Assembly: GCF_902381825.1 (NCBI RefSeq)
Contig: NZ_LR698973.1
Span: forward strand, 1,974,216-2,038,215
Length of the DNA: 64,000 nucleotides
From: Pseudocoprococcus catus
Lineage (GTDB): Bacteria; Bacillota; Clostridia; Lachnospirales; Lachnospiraceae
Direction: 5' to 3'
The notes under the pieces are model-generated. The model was given only the letters and a program-made list of their open reading frames with translations, was not told the DNA's origin and ran no database searches. The translations under genes were made by a program, and so were the position numbers. Below are positions 44,575-54,600 of the stretch, one piece after another (position 1 is the first letter of the stretch; each line of letters opens with the position of its first letter).

Positions 44575-46254
44575 TTAACCCTCAAGACCAGGTGCTCCGA
44601 GAGAGCCGCTCCAGCTAGCGGCAGACACCCCAATGAACGAGGCACGGCAAGGAAAGCCAGCATGACCACCGAAGCCCAAGAGGCCAAAGCACCAAGCCGC
44701 ACGAACACCAGACGCCGCAGGAACGCAATAGAAGCCAGCTCCCACTCCAACGCCGCTTCCGCTTGCGTTGGTTGCCTCCGGCCATAGAACATCATCATTG
44801 ATTGCATTATCAGTAATATACTTCCATGTCCAGGCAGTCGTATCTTTCGGAAATACCAATGTTGGAACATTTACTTTTTCGTAGTTCTCATTGATTGCAG
44901 AGCCTACTTTTGACTGATCGTAACATTTGTAGCAATCAAAACAATAATTCTCATTCGCATCCTGGCTCCACTGCCATAATTCATCGGAGACAATCAGATA
45001 GGATCCGTTCATAAATTCTACACCCTGGATCATTCCTGGTTCTTTTCCGGAAGTCGGGCTGATCTTGCTACCATCTCTGCCAAGAACATTATCATTCCAT
45101 CCGGAATAATACGGGCTTGTAGAAAGATATGTGCTTCCGGCTGTTGTGTCAAAAGTCTTTCCTCCGTTATCCACATAGACTGCTGAATATTCTTTTGCTT
45201 CAATAGTCACTGTTTCGATGGCTGTAATCAGTTTTCCATCGAAGATAGAATAGTTACTTGCTGTGTTTCGGTCAGATCCGCTCTGGATTCCAAGCATAAC
45301 AGCTGAACCAACCAGAAGGTTTGCAGCCTGCTCTTTGGTCAGAATCACTCGCTCTACTCCGGTTTCACTGACTGCAACTGTGTACTGGTAGTTGTAATTT
45401 GTACAACCTTCGATCTTTCCAGAATTTCCTTTACGTCCATATTTCAAACGCATCATGGCATCCAGGAACTTGATAAGAGATCCGGAAGCTCCGGAATACT
45501 GTGCTCCTCTGCCTCTCCATCTGGTAACGCCTGTCTGGTGGGAAGTGCGGTTGACTGGTTTCAATCCGGTTCCGCATGTGATGCCTCCATCTGCATCAAT
45601 TCCGGCATAATACTTCGGGTGTGCCATATACTCATGCACTTTTCCGGTTCGGTCGGTTCCTTCTTTCCATCTCTTGTATCCCGGTGCTGGCGTACATCTG
45701 GTTTTCAGATACTTATAATCTTTATCCTGCCACTCCCTCTTGTAAGTATTCTTCTGGAGAACCCAGCAAAGATGTTCTCCGGATCTGACGTCTGCTGTAT
45801 CGTCAATATGCTCCACATAATAGATCGTGTGGGATCCGTCCGTGTTCTTTTCTGCTGATACCTCAAGACACCAGAACTGTGGAAGATGTGCAAAAGGATC
45901 GGATCCGGCTGTTGATTCTGTAGACGGTGTGCATGTTAATCCAGTGGAATCATCGGTCAGCTCTCCGATCATGGATGTGCTTTTTGAATATCTCGGTGTA
46001 GTTACACCATGCACTCTAGTATCAACCAGGACATTCCCGAACCACCTTTCCAGCATTTCGGACTTTGTAAAAAGATCCGGGTTATACTGAATCTTCCACC
46101 ATTCAGCAAAAAGGGCGTCCACCTCCGCTTTAGAAGTAGCCGCCGCAACTTTCTCTTTGTATTTCAGATCCATTTCTCCAGCGATCTGATCTCTGTGTAC
46201 TTTCACAAGTAACTGCATTGTCGTGTCTCTTGGAATGTTTATAGTTTCACTCAC
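44575..46254 (-). CDS. Variable tail-fibre/receptor-binding protein, DGR target
   Basis: 559 residues from a GTG at 46,254 (AGGAGG eight bases upstream). The N-terminal region (MSETINIPRDTTMQLLVKVH) attaches to the tail; the middle has beta-rich segments (RWRGRGAQYSGASGSLIKFL). The last 56 residues are a C-type-lectin-like variable domain holding the VR (about 504-556). Its ligand-facing residues vary: Tyr, Cys, Val, Leu, Gly, Phe, His, Ala, Ile, Ser at positions that are mostly Asn in the template. It should bind a host surface receptor at the tip of the tail. It is last in the tail gene order, downstream of the BppU-like gene. Confidence 0.92.
   Translation of the reverse strand: MSETINIPRDTTMQLLVKVHRDQIAGEMDLKYKEKVAAATSKAEVDALFAEWWKIQYNPDLFTKSEMLERWFGNVLVDTRVHGVTTPRYSKSTSMIGELTDDSTGLTCTPSTESTAGSDPFAHLPQFWCLEVSAEKNTDGSHTIYYVEHIDDTADVRSGEHLCWVLQKNTYKREWQDKDYKYLKTRCTPAPGYKRWKEGTDRTGKVHEYMAHPKYYAGIDADGGITCGTGLKPVNRTSHQTGVTRWRGRGAQYSGASGSLIKFLDAMMRLKYGRKGNSGKIEGCTNYNYQYTVAVSETGVERVILTKEQAANLLVGSAVMLGIQSGSDRNTASNYSIFDGKLITAIETVTIEAKEYSAVYVDNGGKTFDTTAGSTYLSTSPYYSGWNDNVLGRDGSKISPTSGKEPGMIQGVEFMNGSYLIVSDELWQWSQDANENYCFDCYKCYDQSKVGSAINENYEKVNVPTLVFPKDTTAWTWKYITDNAINDDVLWPEATNASGSGVGVGAGFYCVPAASGVRAAWCFGLLGFGGHAGFPCRASFIGVSAASWSGSLGAPGLEG
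44587..44744 (-). repeat. DGR variable repeat (VR)
   Basis: 158 nt in the 3' end of the fibre gene, ending 9 nt before the stop codon. It differs from the template repeat at 22 sites, 21 of them template A on the coding strand; the exception is a G to T change giving Val to Phe. Confidence 0.96.
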
Positions 46255-46266
46255 TAAACTTACCTC

Positions 46267-47121
46267 CTATGCACTTAAAATAACAACGTCAAGACCGTTA
46301 TCGTCCGCATTAATCCGGAACGCAATGGTATTGACCTGGTCAATAAGTATCTGAGTAGCCTCTTTTGCTTTAGAAATTGCATCTGCTGTATTCGACTGTC
46401 TGTCCTTCTCATTTTGGATTCTGACATTTTCCGACTGGATACGAACATTCTCAGCAGATGTTCTTTCACTTTCGGCCTGGCTTCTGGACTGTTCATTCTG
46501 AACTCGGACTGTCTCAGCTTGTGCCCTCTGTTCCTCTGCTTTATTTGCGTTAGCAGCTGCCGTATTTGTATCTTTCGTTGCCAGTGCTGCATTGACTGCA
46601 GCAGATGTAGCTTTAGAAGTAGCATCAGCCGCCAGGCTTGCTGCTTGATTTGCGTTGCTTGCTGCTTGGTTTGCAGCAGAAACTGATGCTTGGATAGCAG
46701 AATCCACCTGTTTTGCAGAATCTACTACCTTCTGCAATGCCACCTGCTGAGTTTTACTATCTGACGTAGCTTTTTCGGTAGCGGCTTGCTGAATTTTAGA
46801 ATCCCCTGTAGCTTTCTCTGTGGCTGTCTGCTGGGTCTTTCCATTCTTGATAGCATCTTCAAGTGCTGTCTGCTGTTTCTTGCCATTGGAAATGGAAGTC
46901 GCCAGATCCTGCAACGCTTTCTGAACTTCCGCAGACTTCGTGTTAATTGCCTCTACCTGCTTCTTCATGGTTGCAGCCGATGCATCTACACTTTCTTTGA
47001 TGCTGTTGTAGCTTTCATTCTCCTCATGGATTTTCTGCATACAGGAGATAAAAGCTCCTCTTACTTCTTCTCCATAGACCGCATTTCTGAGCTGATCTAT
47101 CTCCTGAGAAATATTTGCCAT
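46267..47121 (-). CDS. BppU-like tail rod protein with long coiled coil
   Basis: 284 residues. The first 35 (ANISQEIDQLRNAVYGEEVR) match the N-terminal plug of baseplate upper proteins that dock on Dit/Tal. The rest is an almost unbroken alpha-helical coiled coil of Ala/Gln/Asn/Ser heptads (QASVSAANQAASNANQAASL), then a short beta-like tip. It likely links the baseplate to the variable fibre. Its stop is 12 bp from the fibre start. Confidence 0.8.
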   Translation of the reverse strand: MANISQEIDQLRNAVYGEEVRGAFISCMQKIHEENESYNSIKESVDASAATMKKQVEAINTKSAEVQKALQDLATSISNGKKQQTALEDAIKNGKTQQTATEKATGDSKIQQAATEKATSDSKTQQVALQKVVDSAKQVDSAIQASVSAANQAASNANQAASLAADATSKATSAAVNAALATKDTNTAAANANKAEEQRAQAETVRVQNEQSRSQAESERTSAENVRIQSENVRIQNEKDRQSNTADAISKAKEATQILIDQVNTIAFRINADDNGLDVVILSA

Positions 47122-47529
47122 TTAGTCTACCTCCGTTTCCTCTGTAATCTCCTTCACCGTGATATCTGCCGGTACTACTTCCGACTGGTCAGCCTCTTCT
47201 TCAGATTCTGCATCTTCCGAATTTTCAAAAGCCTGGATTAAATCTGCTTTCTCTTTCTCAAAAGATTCCTGCATTTCTTTCATCTTTGCTTCGTAGTATT
47301 CTTCCGTCTTCTGCTTGTGATCGTCCACCGTAGAGGCAAGCTCCATGTAAGCTTCATTCCGATATTCGAGCAAAATCCCTTGCAAAATGCTGTCAATCAT
47401 AAACAGCGGAAGTGGGAAAGCTCGAATCAAGTTTCTCACTCCCAATGTGATTGTCTGCTTAGCATCCGCATAATACTCCTGTGCCGTTGTTTCTGGTTTT
47501 GTCACTTCTACCGATTTCTGATTATCCAT
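47122..47529 (-). CDS. Small tail-region protein with central hydrophobic segment
   Basis: 135 residues: a possible membrane or buried helix (ITLGVRNLIRAFPLPLFMID), then a Lys/Glu coiled coil (KMKEMQESFEKEKADLIQAF) and a very acidic tail. Its start overlaps the previous small gene by eight bases (ATGGATAA), and its stop abuts the next ATG. Function unknown. Confidence 0.68.
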   Translation of the reverse strand: MDNQKSVEVTKPETTAQEYYADAKQTITLGVRNLIRAFPLPLFMIDSILQGILLEYRNEAYMELASTVDDHKQKTEEYYEAKMKEMQESFEKEKADLIQAFENSEDAESEEEADQSEVVPADITVKEITEETEVD

Positions 47530-47671
47530 TGGTTACCTCCTTTGCTTTTTCAAGAAGAGCTAAGACCTCCTCTTCTGTGAAAGTCTTAGTTTTTTTTGCG
47601 GTTACTATTTCTGACTGCTCATTTTTCCGGATATTGCTCTGTTGGTTTTCCGGAACCCTATATTCTGCCAT
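47522..47671 (-). CDS. Small hypothetical tail-region protein (49 residues)
   Basis: 49 residues from an ATG at 47,671 with AAAGGAG six bases before it; MAEYRVPENQQSNIRKNEQS then TFTEEEVLALLEKAKEV. It bridges the gap between the Tal gene and the next gene with overlapping stop and start. Unknown function. Confidence 0.65.
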   Translation of the reverse strand: MAEYRVPENQQSNIRKNEQSEIVTAKKTKTFTEEEVLALLEKAKEVTNG

Positions 47672-47684
47672 GTAATCTCCTTTC

Positions 47685-50600
47685 TTAACCATACCAGGTT
47701 CCTTTTATAAGGATCCCGTTTTTAAACTGCATCAGACAGTTGCTGGACCATTGCCCTGCCGTACCATCACTATTCATGGATATAATTTGGACAAATCTCA
47801 GCGTTCCGTTGATTGATCCGTCTGGCCATGAAACATTTCGTAATGTCCAGTTATGCATATCAATATCGCAACCAGCATGTAATCTTCCTGCCGTGTAATC
47901 GCTCCATCCTTTGTTTTTCTGTACATATGTCCATTTCATTGTGTATGAGCTTGCTCCGGAATAATCCTGCGCCGCCCAGGCCATATAAGCTCCTGGCCAT
48001 TCCAAGTCAAAGTTAAGACCTTTCTTTGAGTTGTCACTGTTCAGCATATTGGTTCCAATTTTTCCGACATAATAACCGTCTCGCCAATAATGGCTTCCAT
48101 TCTGGTCAAATACTGCTCTCTTCTTGGAATCAGAAACGCCATTGTTATAAATTGCAATTTCTCCTGGGTTGATCTGCACGTATTTTGAGTTTTTATTGAA
48201 AGCTATAATCACGTTGTTGTAATACTGCGTGATATAGGATCCCATATCGCCTTTGCTTACCTTTGAAGTAATGTTATCGGCATTGACCTTGATAGATGCT
48301 GTTAGCTTTTCTTCAGCTCCTTGTGCTCTTGTTACTTCCGCAGTGATGGAATCTTTCAAAATTGAAAGTTGCGACTCTGCATATGCGTTCAAGTAACCTA
48401 ATATTTCCACGTCTGTGATGTACACGGTCGTATTTGCAACATGGTTATAAAAGTATATGTAAAAATACGGCGGTGTAGCATATGAAGTGAACTCAAACTG
48501 TTTCCAGTTACTGCTCAGCTCTCTAGCAGCGGTGTAGAATGTCTTTCCGTCAATGGTTACTCTTATGCGTGCCGTACTTGCATCTTCGGAAGCGCATGCC
48601 GCTTTAAATCTGACTGTGACATTCCCCTTTTTTGCCCACGGTTTCTGATACCATGAGATATTATGTGTCGAAGATGTGTTTTGAATCTTTGCACAGCTTC
48701 TATTGCTGAAAGTTGTCTGCGTTATCTGTGCTGTGTCACTTCTACTCCATCCGGTGAACTTATCCTTGCTATCCGAGAAGCTTCCGTTATTGCAATAGTT
48801 GTGAAGCGAATTTTCGTAAACCTCAGATACTGATGCTGATACTTTCCCAACTTCCACATCCACTCTGGAGTTTAAATCGTCAAGTAACTCTTGCATATCT
48901 CTTAGGCATCTGATATCTGTGACGTACAGAATATTCCCGGAATTTCCATATACCGTGATTGCTACAGACTTCGTTGCTTTCGTGATTTTTACTTCTTTTC
49001 CGAACGTTTGAAATTCATCAGCTTTGTATCCGCTTAGATACGCTGTGCTTTTGTTCTCCGAGAATCCGTACTGAATATAGGACGGTCTGTACCTTGCCCC
49101 TTCTGGATATGCAGCTTCCACGGCAATCTTGTAATTGCCAGCTTCTAAGGTTCCAAGATTCTGCGTCAATGTGATCGACCCAGTCCCGGAAAATGTCAGT
49201 TTGAACGCATTCTTGTTTAGGAACTCAGCTTTTTCGACTTTACAGATTCCTGTTGAGCCGGATAAGTTGAACTTACTGAGATTCAGCGATTCTTGCTCTC
49301 CTCCAACAATGTAATTCTTCCTGGCAACCGTTTCCTTCACGCTTCGGACTGACAGTGAAATCTTATTCTCCAGATTTGAAATAGAATTCTCTATCTCCTC
49401 TCTGGCAACTCTGACTTTATCATCGGCATGATTTTTCGCCGTTGTTTCACTCTCTGTTATCTTCGTTTCTACTGATGTCCGGTATCCGGCATCCAGAGAT
49501 TCCGTCTTGACCGAATTTACAAGAAGCATTTCACCATTGATCTTTCCGTCCATAGTCAACGCCACTCCGTCTATCGGTCCGTCATATCCCTGGCTGTAAT
49601 GAGCAAAACCGCCAAGCCCCCATCTCCACAGGTTCTTGGCTTTGTTCTTATAATCTACATCGTCAGCAACAATGAACTCATTCGGAACGTGTACTGCATA
49701 TCCACTGGCTACCTGTTTATTTATTAGGTCCTGTGCGCTTCTGAGAGCCTCCTGCAAGATTTCTGTCTTGCTCGGCAAGGATTTTATTGTCTCTTCCATT
49801 TCAGCCGTACTCTGGCGATTTGACGAGGTATAGGACTTAGCACTCGTTTCATCGCCCAACGTAACGGTGTTGTTCTTGAAGCTGGTAATATACACTTTCT
49901 TCTTTGTCAGTGGAAACTCCCGGTCTAAACCGTTCGGTGTGGAAACGCACTGAATCATGTTACCGACCTCAAATCTCTGGAAGGATTCATCCGTCAGATT
50001 TAAGTCTATCGCTTTCAGCTCCAGCACCATCTTCTCAAACTGTACCGACTTCAAATATTCCTCGGCCTTTTTCTTCAAGTTCTCCGGAACTGTCACATCG
50101 TCCCAGGTTACTGTCTTGTAAATCTTGCCGTATTCCTTCACTGCATTATCATCTGTGACATAATCTACACCACCGTTGACGCTCGCAATGGTTCTTCTCT
50201 GTTCAGAGATTGCCTCCAGTGCCGGGTCCTGCTCATCTTCATCCAGTTTCGCTCCCAATGGGATAATGCACGTTGCCAGGTCCGAAGCGTCCATGTTCTT
50301 TGAGAAGTCCAACAGGTTCTTCCCAAACCGGATGCCCTGCGTGTTCCTGGTGTAATAGTCTTCATCTGACAGGTAATCAAGGATTCTCAGGCCGTCTTCA
50401 TGCCGGATAACCAGATGCCCTCCAAGTCTGCTCGTCAGTTTCTCTTTGAACGCCGTTCTGGTGTCCTCGTAATTGGAATACCGGTACAGTGAATCATTAG
50501 AATCCTTTACCGTTACTCTGCCGACAACGAACCGCTTTCTCTCCTCCACCTGTGCGTTATGAATATCTATCAAATCCTGCACATACGCCTTGACCGATAT

Positions 50601-50930
50601 GTTGTGATAAACCTTCGGCCGCTGGATGCTGTCACATAAAAAGGCAAGCTCTCCTTCAACGAAGACTTTCTTTGTTCCAGAAAAATCTTCATCGTCATAG
50701 AGAACTCGCCCGTAAAACTCCGGCTCATCATCCCTGTAAATCACAATGTCTGTTGTCAGCTTCTTGACCTTGTCATAGTAAGGGTGTGTCGGAAACACCT
50801 TGAAGGTTGCCGAACCATTGATGTTATCTCCAATTTCAAAATACGGATTTCCGCCAACGGTCAGTGCTTTTACCCTGGCATCGTGAATCGTGTACTCCTT
50901 GCCGTCCACATAGGCTTTAATCGTATACAC
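47685..50930 (-). CDS. Tail-associated hub protein (Tal/gp27-like) with C-terminal carbohydrate-binding regions
   Basis: 1081 residues from a GTG at 50,930 directly abutting the Dit stop. Residues about 1-380 form the gp27/Tal hub (YEIG-type segment NPYFEIGDNINGSATFKVFP, VFVEGELAFLCDSIQRP, TIASVNGGVDYV). Beyond about 500 there are helical segments and two beta-sandwich regions with carbohydrate-binding-module character (TGSITLTQNLGTLEAGNYKI, KGNVTVRFKAACASEDASTA). No peptidase or lysozyme motif is visible, so it is a structural hub with host-binding surface. It forms the tail tip under Dit. Confidence 0.88.
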   Translation of the reverse strand: MYTIKAYVDGKEYTIHDARVKALTVGGNPYFEIGDNINGSATFKVFPTHPYYDKVKKLTTDIVIYRDDEPEFYGRVLYDDEDFSGTKKVFVEGELAFLCDSIQRPKVYHNISVKAYVQDLIDIHNAQVEERKRFVVGRVTVKDSNDSLYRYSNYEDTRTAFKEKLTSRLGGHLVIRHEDGLRILDYLSDEDYYTRNTQGIRFGKNLLDFSKNMDASDLATCIIPLGAKLDEDEQDPALEAISEQRRTIASVNGGVDYVTDDNAVKEYGKIYKTVTWDDVTVPENLKKKAEEYLKSVQFEKMVLELKAIDLNLTDESFQRFEVGNMIQCVSTPNGLDREFPLTKKKVYITSFKNNTVTLGDETSAKSYTSSNRQSTAEMEETIKSLPSKTEILQEALRSAQDLINKQVASGYAVHVPNEFIVADDVDYKNKAKNLWRWGLGGFAHYSQGYDGPIDGVALTMDGKINGEMLLVNSVKTESLDAGYRTSVETKITESETTAKNHADDKVRVAREEIENSISNLENKISLSVRSVKETVARKNYIVGGEQESLNLSKFNLSGSTGICKVEKAEFLNKNAFKLTFSGTGSITLTQNLGTLEAGNYKIAVEAAYPEGARYRPSYIQYGFSENKSTAYLSGYKADEFQTFGKEVKITKATKSVAITVYGNSGNILYVTDIRCLRDMQELLDDLNSRVDVEVGKVSASVSEVYENSLHNYCNNGSFSDSKDKFTGWSRSDTAQITQTTFSNRSCAKIQNTSSTHNISWYQKPWAKKGNVTVRFKAACASEDASTARIRVTIDGKTFYTAARELSSNWKQFEFTSYATPPYFYIYFYNHVANTTVYITDVEILGYLNAYAESQLSILKDSITAEVTRAQGAEEKLTASIKVNADNITSKVSKGDMGSYITQYYNNVIIAFNKNSKYVQINPGEIAIYNNGVSDSKKRAVFDQNGSHYWRDGYYVGKIGTNMLNSDNSKKGLNFDLEWPGAYMAWAAQDYSGASSYTMKWTYVQKNKGWSDYTAGRLHAGCDIDMHNWTLRNVSWPDGSINGTLRFVQIISMNSDGTAGQWSSNCLMQFKNGILIKGTWYG

Positions 50931-51644
50931 CTACAACATCCCTCCTCTGTGAATCAGCGTAACCTTGCCCGTTCCCTGGAAGTAAAGGTCATTCACTCCC
51001 TTGTACAGAACAATGTCATACATGATATTCTCTCCGGTATATATCGTATAGGTCGAATTACGATACCTTACCTTCATTTCTGCATTTGAAACAATTCTGA
51101 GCGTTTCGTTATGCACCCAACCGTCCAGTGTAACCTTCTGCCAGCCAGAGCCGGAGCTGATCGTGATGTCTGAGGTGTTCCGGATAACGCCATTGATGAA
51201 GCTGAACGTATCCCACTTCCAAGGCTCATCTGAAGAATCCACGCTGATTTTATACGGCTCGCATTTGCAGCTTATAACAATCTCTGCCGTTACATCATTA
51301 TTCTTCTCTGTCTCTATCTCACACCTGCCGGTATAATAATAGCCCTTGTCGGTATCCAGGATGATTCTCTTCGAGATTCCCTGCAATTCAGAAGCAATCT
51401 GACTTAACAGACCGCTCCATCTTTCATAACTACAGTTTCTCGCCCCGAATGTGAATTTCAAGGTCCGCATCTCATATTTTACACCGCCGTTCTGGGCTTC
51501 TGAGAGGTCCAGGTCCCCGTTCATGCCGGGGACGCTCACATACTCTGTCTTTGCTTTCGGTATGCCGATAACAATCTTCTTGAGCCTTAAGCCCCAGTCC
51601 CGGAACGAATGCGTTTCATCAAACGTAATGCCTACTCCCGACAT
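50931..51644 (-). CDS. Distal tail protein (Dit)
   Basis: 237 residues. SPP1 gp19.1-like N-terminus (GITFDETHSFRDWGLRLKKI, VPGMNGDLDLSEAQNGGVKY) and a beta-rich C-terminal galectin-like half (ITISSGSGWQKVTLDGWVHN). Dit hexamers link the tube to the hub. Located between the tape measure and Tal, as in other siphoviruses, with 2-bp and 0-bp gaps. Confidence 0.9.
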   Translation of the reverse strand: MSGVGITFDETHSFRDWGLRLKKIVIGIPKAKTEYVSVPGMNGDLDLSEAQNGGVKYEMRTLKFTFGARNCSYERWSGLLSQIASELQGISKRIILDTDKGYYYTGRCEIETEKNNDVTAEIVISCKCEPYKISVDSSDEPWKWDTFSFINGVIRNTSDITISSGSGWQKVTLDGWVHNETLRIVSNAEMKVRYRNSTYTIYTGENIMYDIVLYKGVNDLYFQGTGKVTLIHRGGML

Positions 51645-51646
51645 GA

Positions 51647-54600
51647 TTAACCTCCTCTCTTCTTGTGTGTATCAATTCTCGCCATGTTTTCATCGACAAT
51701 CGGTGTCGTTGTATCTCCAACTTCCCTACCGTCCAAATCTACATGAACGTGTGTCTCTCCGGTAATTTCTACCGTTGTATCTCCGCTCTCGAAGACACCC
51801 TGCTTTTCTTTCTCTACTTTGTAGGTTGTGCTGACTTTCTTATCAACAGCAATCTTTCCTGTCTCCACATTAACCGCCGTCTGCATCCGCTTTCCGAGGT
51901 TTGCCATTTCATCATCCATCTGCTGGTACAGATCCGGCATCTCAGCTTCAATACCTACTCCGATACCAGGTGGAATCCATTTACCAATCTCATCTGCAAA
52001 GACTTTGGACGGGGAATGAATACCTAAGGCTCCCTTAACACCATCTACGATGCCAGAGAAGAAACTCTGCACCTGGCGTCTGAACCAACCGGCCGCATTA
52101 CAGATTCCGTTCCAAACGCCCATCACAATGTTATAGCCGACACTTGCCATCTGAGATGGTAAATTCGACACTCCATTTATGACAGCAGCGCACAGATCAG
52201 ATGCCGCCTGTCTTCCCTTCGCCACCATATCGGAACCCCACTGGATCACTTTCTGGAGCGTATTACTTAACCAGGTCCAGATTTTTCCTGGTAACTGGGA
52301 GAAGAAATTAATGATCGTATCTATCGTGTTGGCTCCAACTTCTCTTGCTTTCTGCAGGATATTAGAACCCCATGTTGTAAATCTGTTGAACGCATCAGTT
52401 AGCCAATTCCAAACCTTACCAGGCAACTCAGAGAAGAACGTCACAATGCTGTCTATGCAGTTGCTTGCTACCTCTCCGGCTTTCTGGAGCATCTGACCGC
52501 CCCATTCAACCAGCTTATTGTATGTGTTTACGAGCCAGTTCCAAATCTTGCCCGGCAGTTCGGAGAAAAACGTGACGATATTCTCAATCATCTGAGGAAC
52601 GTTCGTTGCAATCCAGCTGATCACATTTGCTCCCCACTCAACCAGAGTACCGATCACAAATCCAATCGCATACCCGATTTTATAAGGTAATTCGGAGAAA
52701 AACTGTACGATTGAATCAATAATCTGTGTTACAACTTCCGATGCCGTTTCCAGCATTGAAGCTCCCCACTCAGCAAAACTCTCTGCCAGTGAGCTAATCG
52801 CATCTATGATTTTTCCTGGCAATTCGGAGAACCACTCAATCACAGAGTCAATAAATTCCCCTATGCTATCCAGGACACTAGAGCCCCATTCAGCGATAGC
52901 CGAACCAAGTTCGCTTAGCTTATCCGGTATGCTCTGGAAAAATTCTACGATCTGATCCCAGTGTTCCTTGATGACCACAACCGCCGTTGCAACCGCAGCT
53001 ACAATTCCGGCAATCGCAGCAGCCACCAATGCAGGTGCACCCAGGATAACCGCTCCGACAGCCGTCAGCGCAATGCCGACCACCATAAGAGCTTCTTTTA
53101 CAGCACTGAAGCCGTTCACGAACATATCTACGAAATTGGTAACTGCAAGAATCGCTCCGGCAATAATAGAACCAATTCCGGCTATGGTAGAACCGAACTC
53201 TGCAAAGAATCCGATTACTTTCTGTACCGCTCCACCAATAGAACTGAAGATACCAGCAATCTTAGGGAACTCCAGCTCCAGGACTTCCATGAGCGAACCG
53301 GCTCCACCACTCCAGAGCGCGAATCCTTCTACGACTTTTCCGATGACTCCGGAAATTCCGCTAATTCCACCCTTTAATGTCTTCAGTATGGAGAATAGTG
53401 TGCTTAAAGGCTGAATAACACTTTGAGCAACGTTTAAAGCTGCGATAGAGCCAGCAATCACACCGATTGCATAGCCAACAGCCTCTAGGGCTCCAGGATC
53501 AGCTCCGTCAATCACGCTGAACAGGTTAGAAACCACATCTACAATTCCCTGGATTATAGTGCTTGCTGAATCTATGAATCCATTCAGAAATCCCTCGATC
53601 AGCGAAGATACACCAGGAAACTCTTCCGAAAGCCCCTCACAGAATCCGGCCACAAAATCTTTCGCAGCCTGGATGATAAGCGGCAGATTTTCCTGTACCG
53701 CCTCTCCGATTTTACTGAGCATTTCCCCGAACGACTGGCCGATTTCTTCTGAGTGGTCGGCAAGTGCCTGTAGGAACTCTGTAAACAAATAAATACCTGC
53801 AGACCACATGTCCCCGGCTACATTCATGATCGCTTTTACAAGCTCAGCAACAAGAGTCGCCCCTGCTTCGGCAAATTCCTCCTGGTGGTCCATGATGGCA
53901 TTTACGAACGTCCCTATCAGATCCTCTGCTATTCCGATCAATTTCGGTGCAGCATCCATCGCCATCTTAGCCAGTTCAGCAAGTGAGTTGCCGAATGCCT
54001 CAATCAGACCATCAAAGCCTTTCTCAGCCATAGCGTTGTTCATATCCTCAACCATGCTGGTTATGACTTTGACAGTCTCTTTCATTGGTTCCTGTACCTC
54101 TTCGTACAGTGCAATACCTACAGACTCCAGTGCACTCTTACAAAGTGTGATCGCTCCCTGTAGGTTGTCATTCATGGTGTCTGCCATTTCTTTCGCAGCA
54201 CCATCCGCATCATAAATGGAATCCTCTAACTTCTGGTAGTCTTCATCGGACGCATTCACGATGGCTAGAAGACCAGACATCGCCTCCTGTCCACCAAGAG
54301 CCGCAGCTACCTGGGCTTTCTGTGCTTCTGTCAGACCGGCAAATCCAGAACGCAGGTCTTTCATAATCTCTTTCAGCGATTTCATGGAACCGTCACTGTT
54401 CGTCAGAGAGACTCCCAACTGGTCCATCGCCGCCTGCACTTCTTTGGTCGGCTTCGCCATTCGTGTGAATATCGATCTCAGAGAGGTACCAGCCTGGCTT
54501 GCTTTGATTCCGGAGTTCGCCATCAGACCAATTGCTGTAGCACAGTCCTCTACAGAGAATCCCAAGGCTCCAGCTACGGGTGCCACATACTTGAACGTCT

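Noticed and set aside
51990..52860. Repeat array that might be a CRISPR
   Set aside because: The repeats are in-frame coding repeats of the tape measure, diverged and without unique equal-length spacers.
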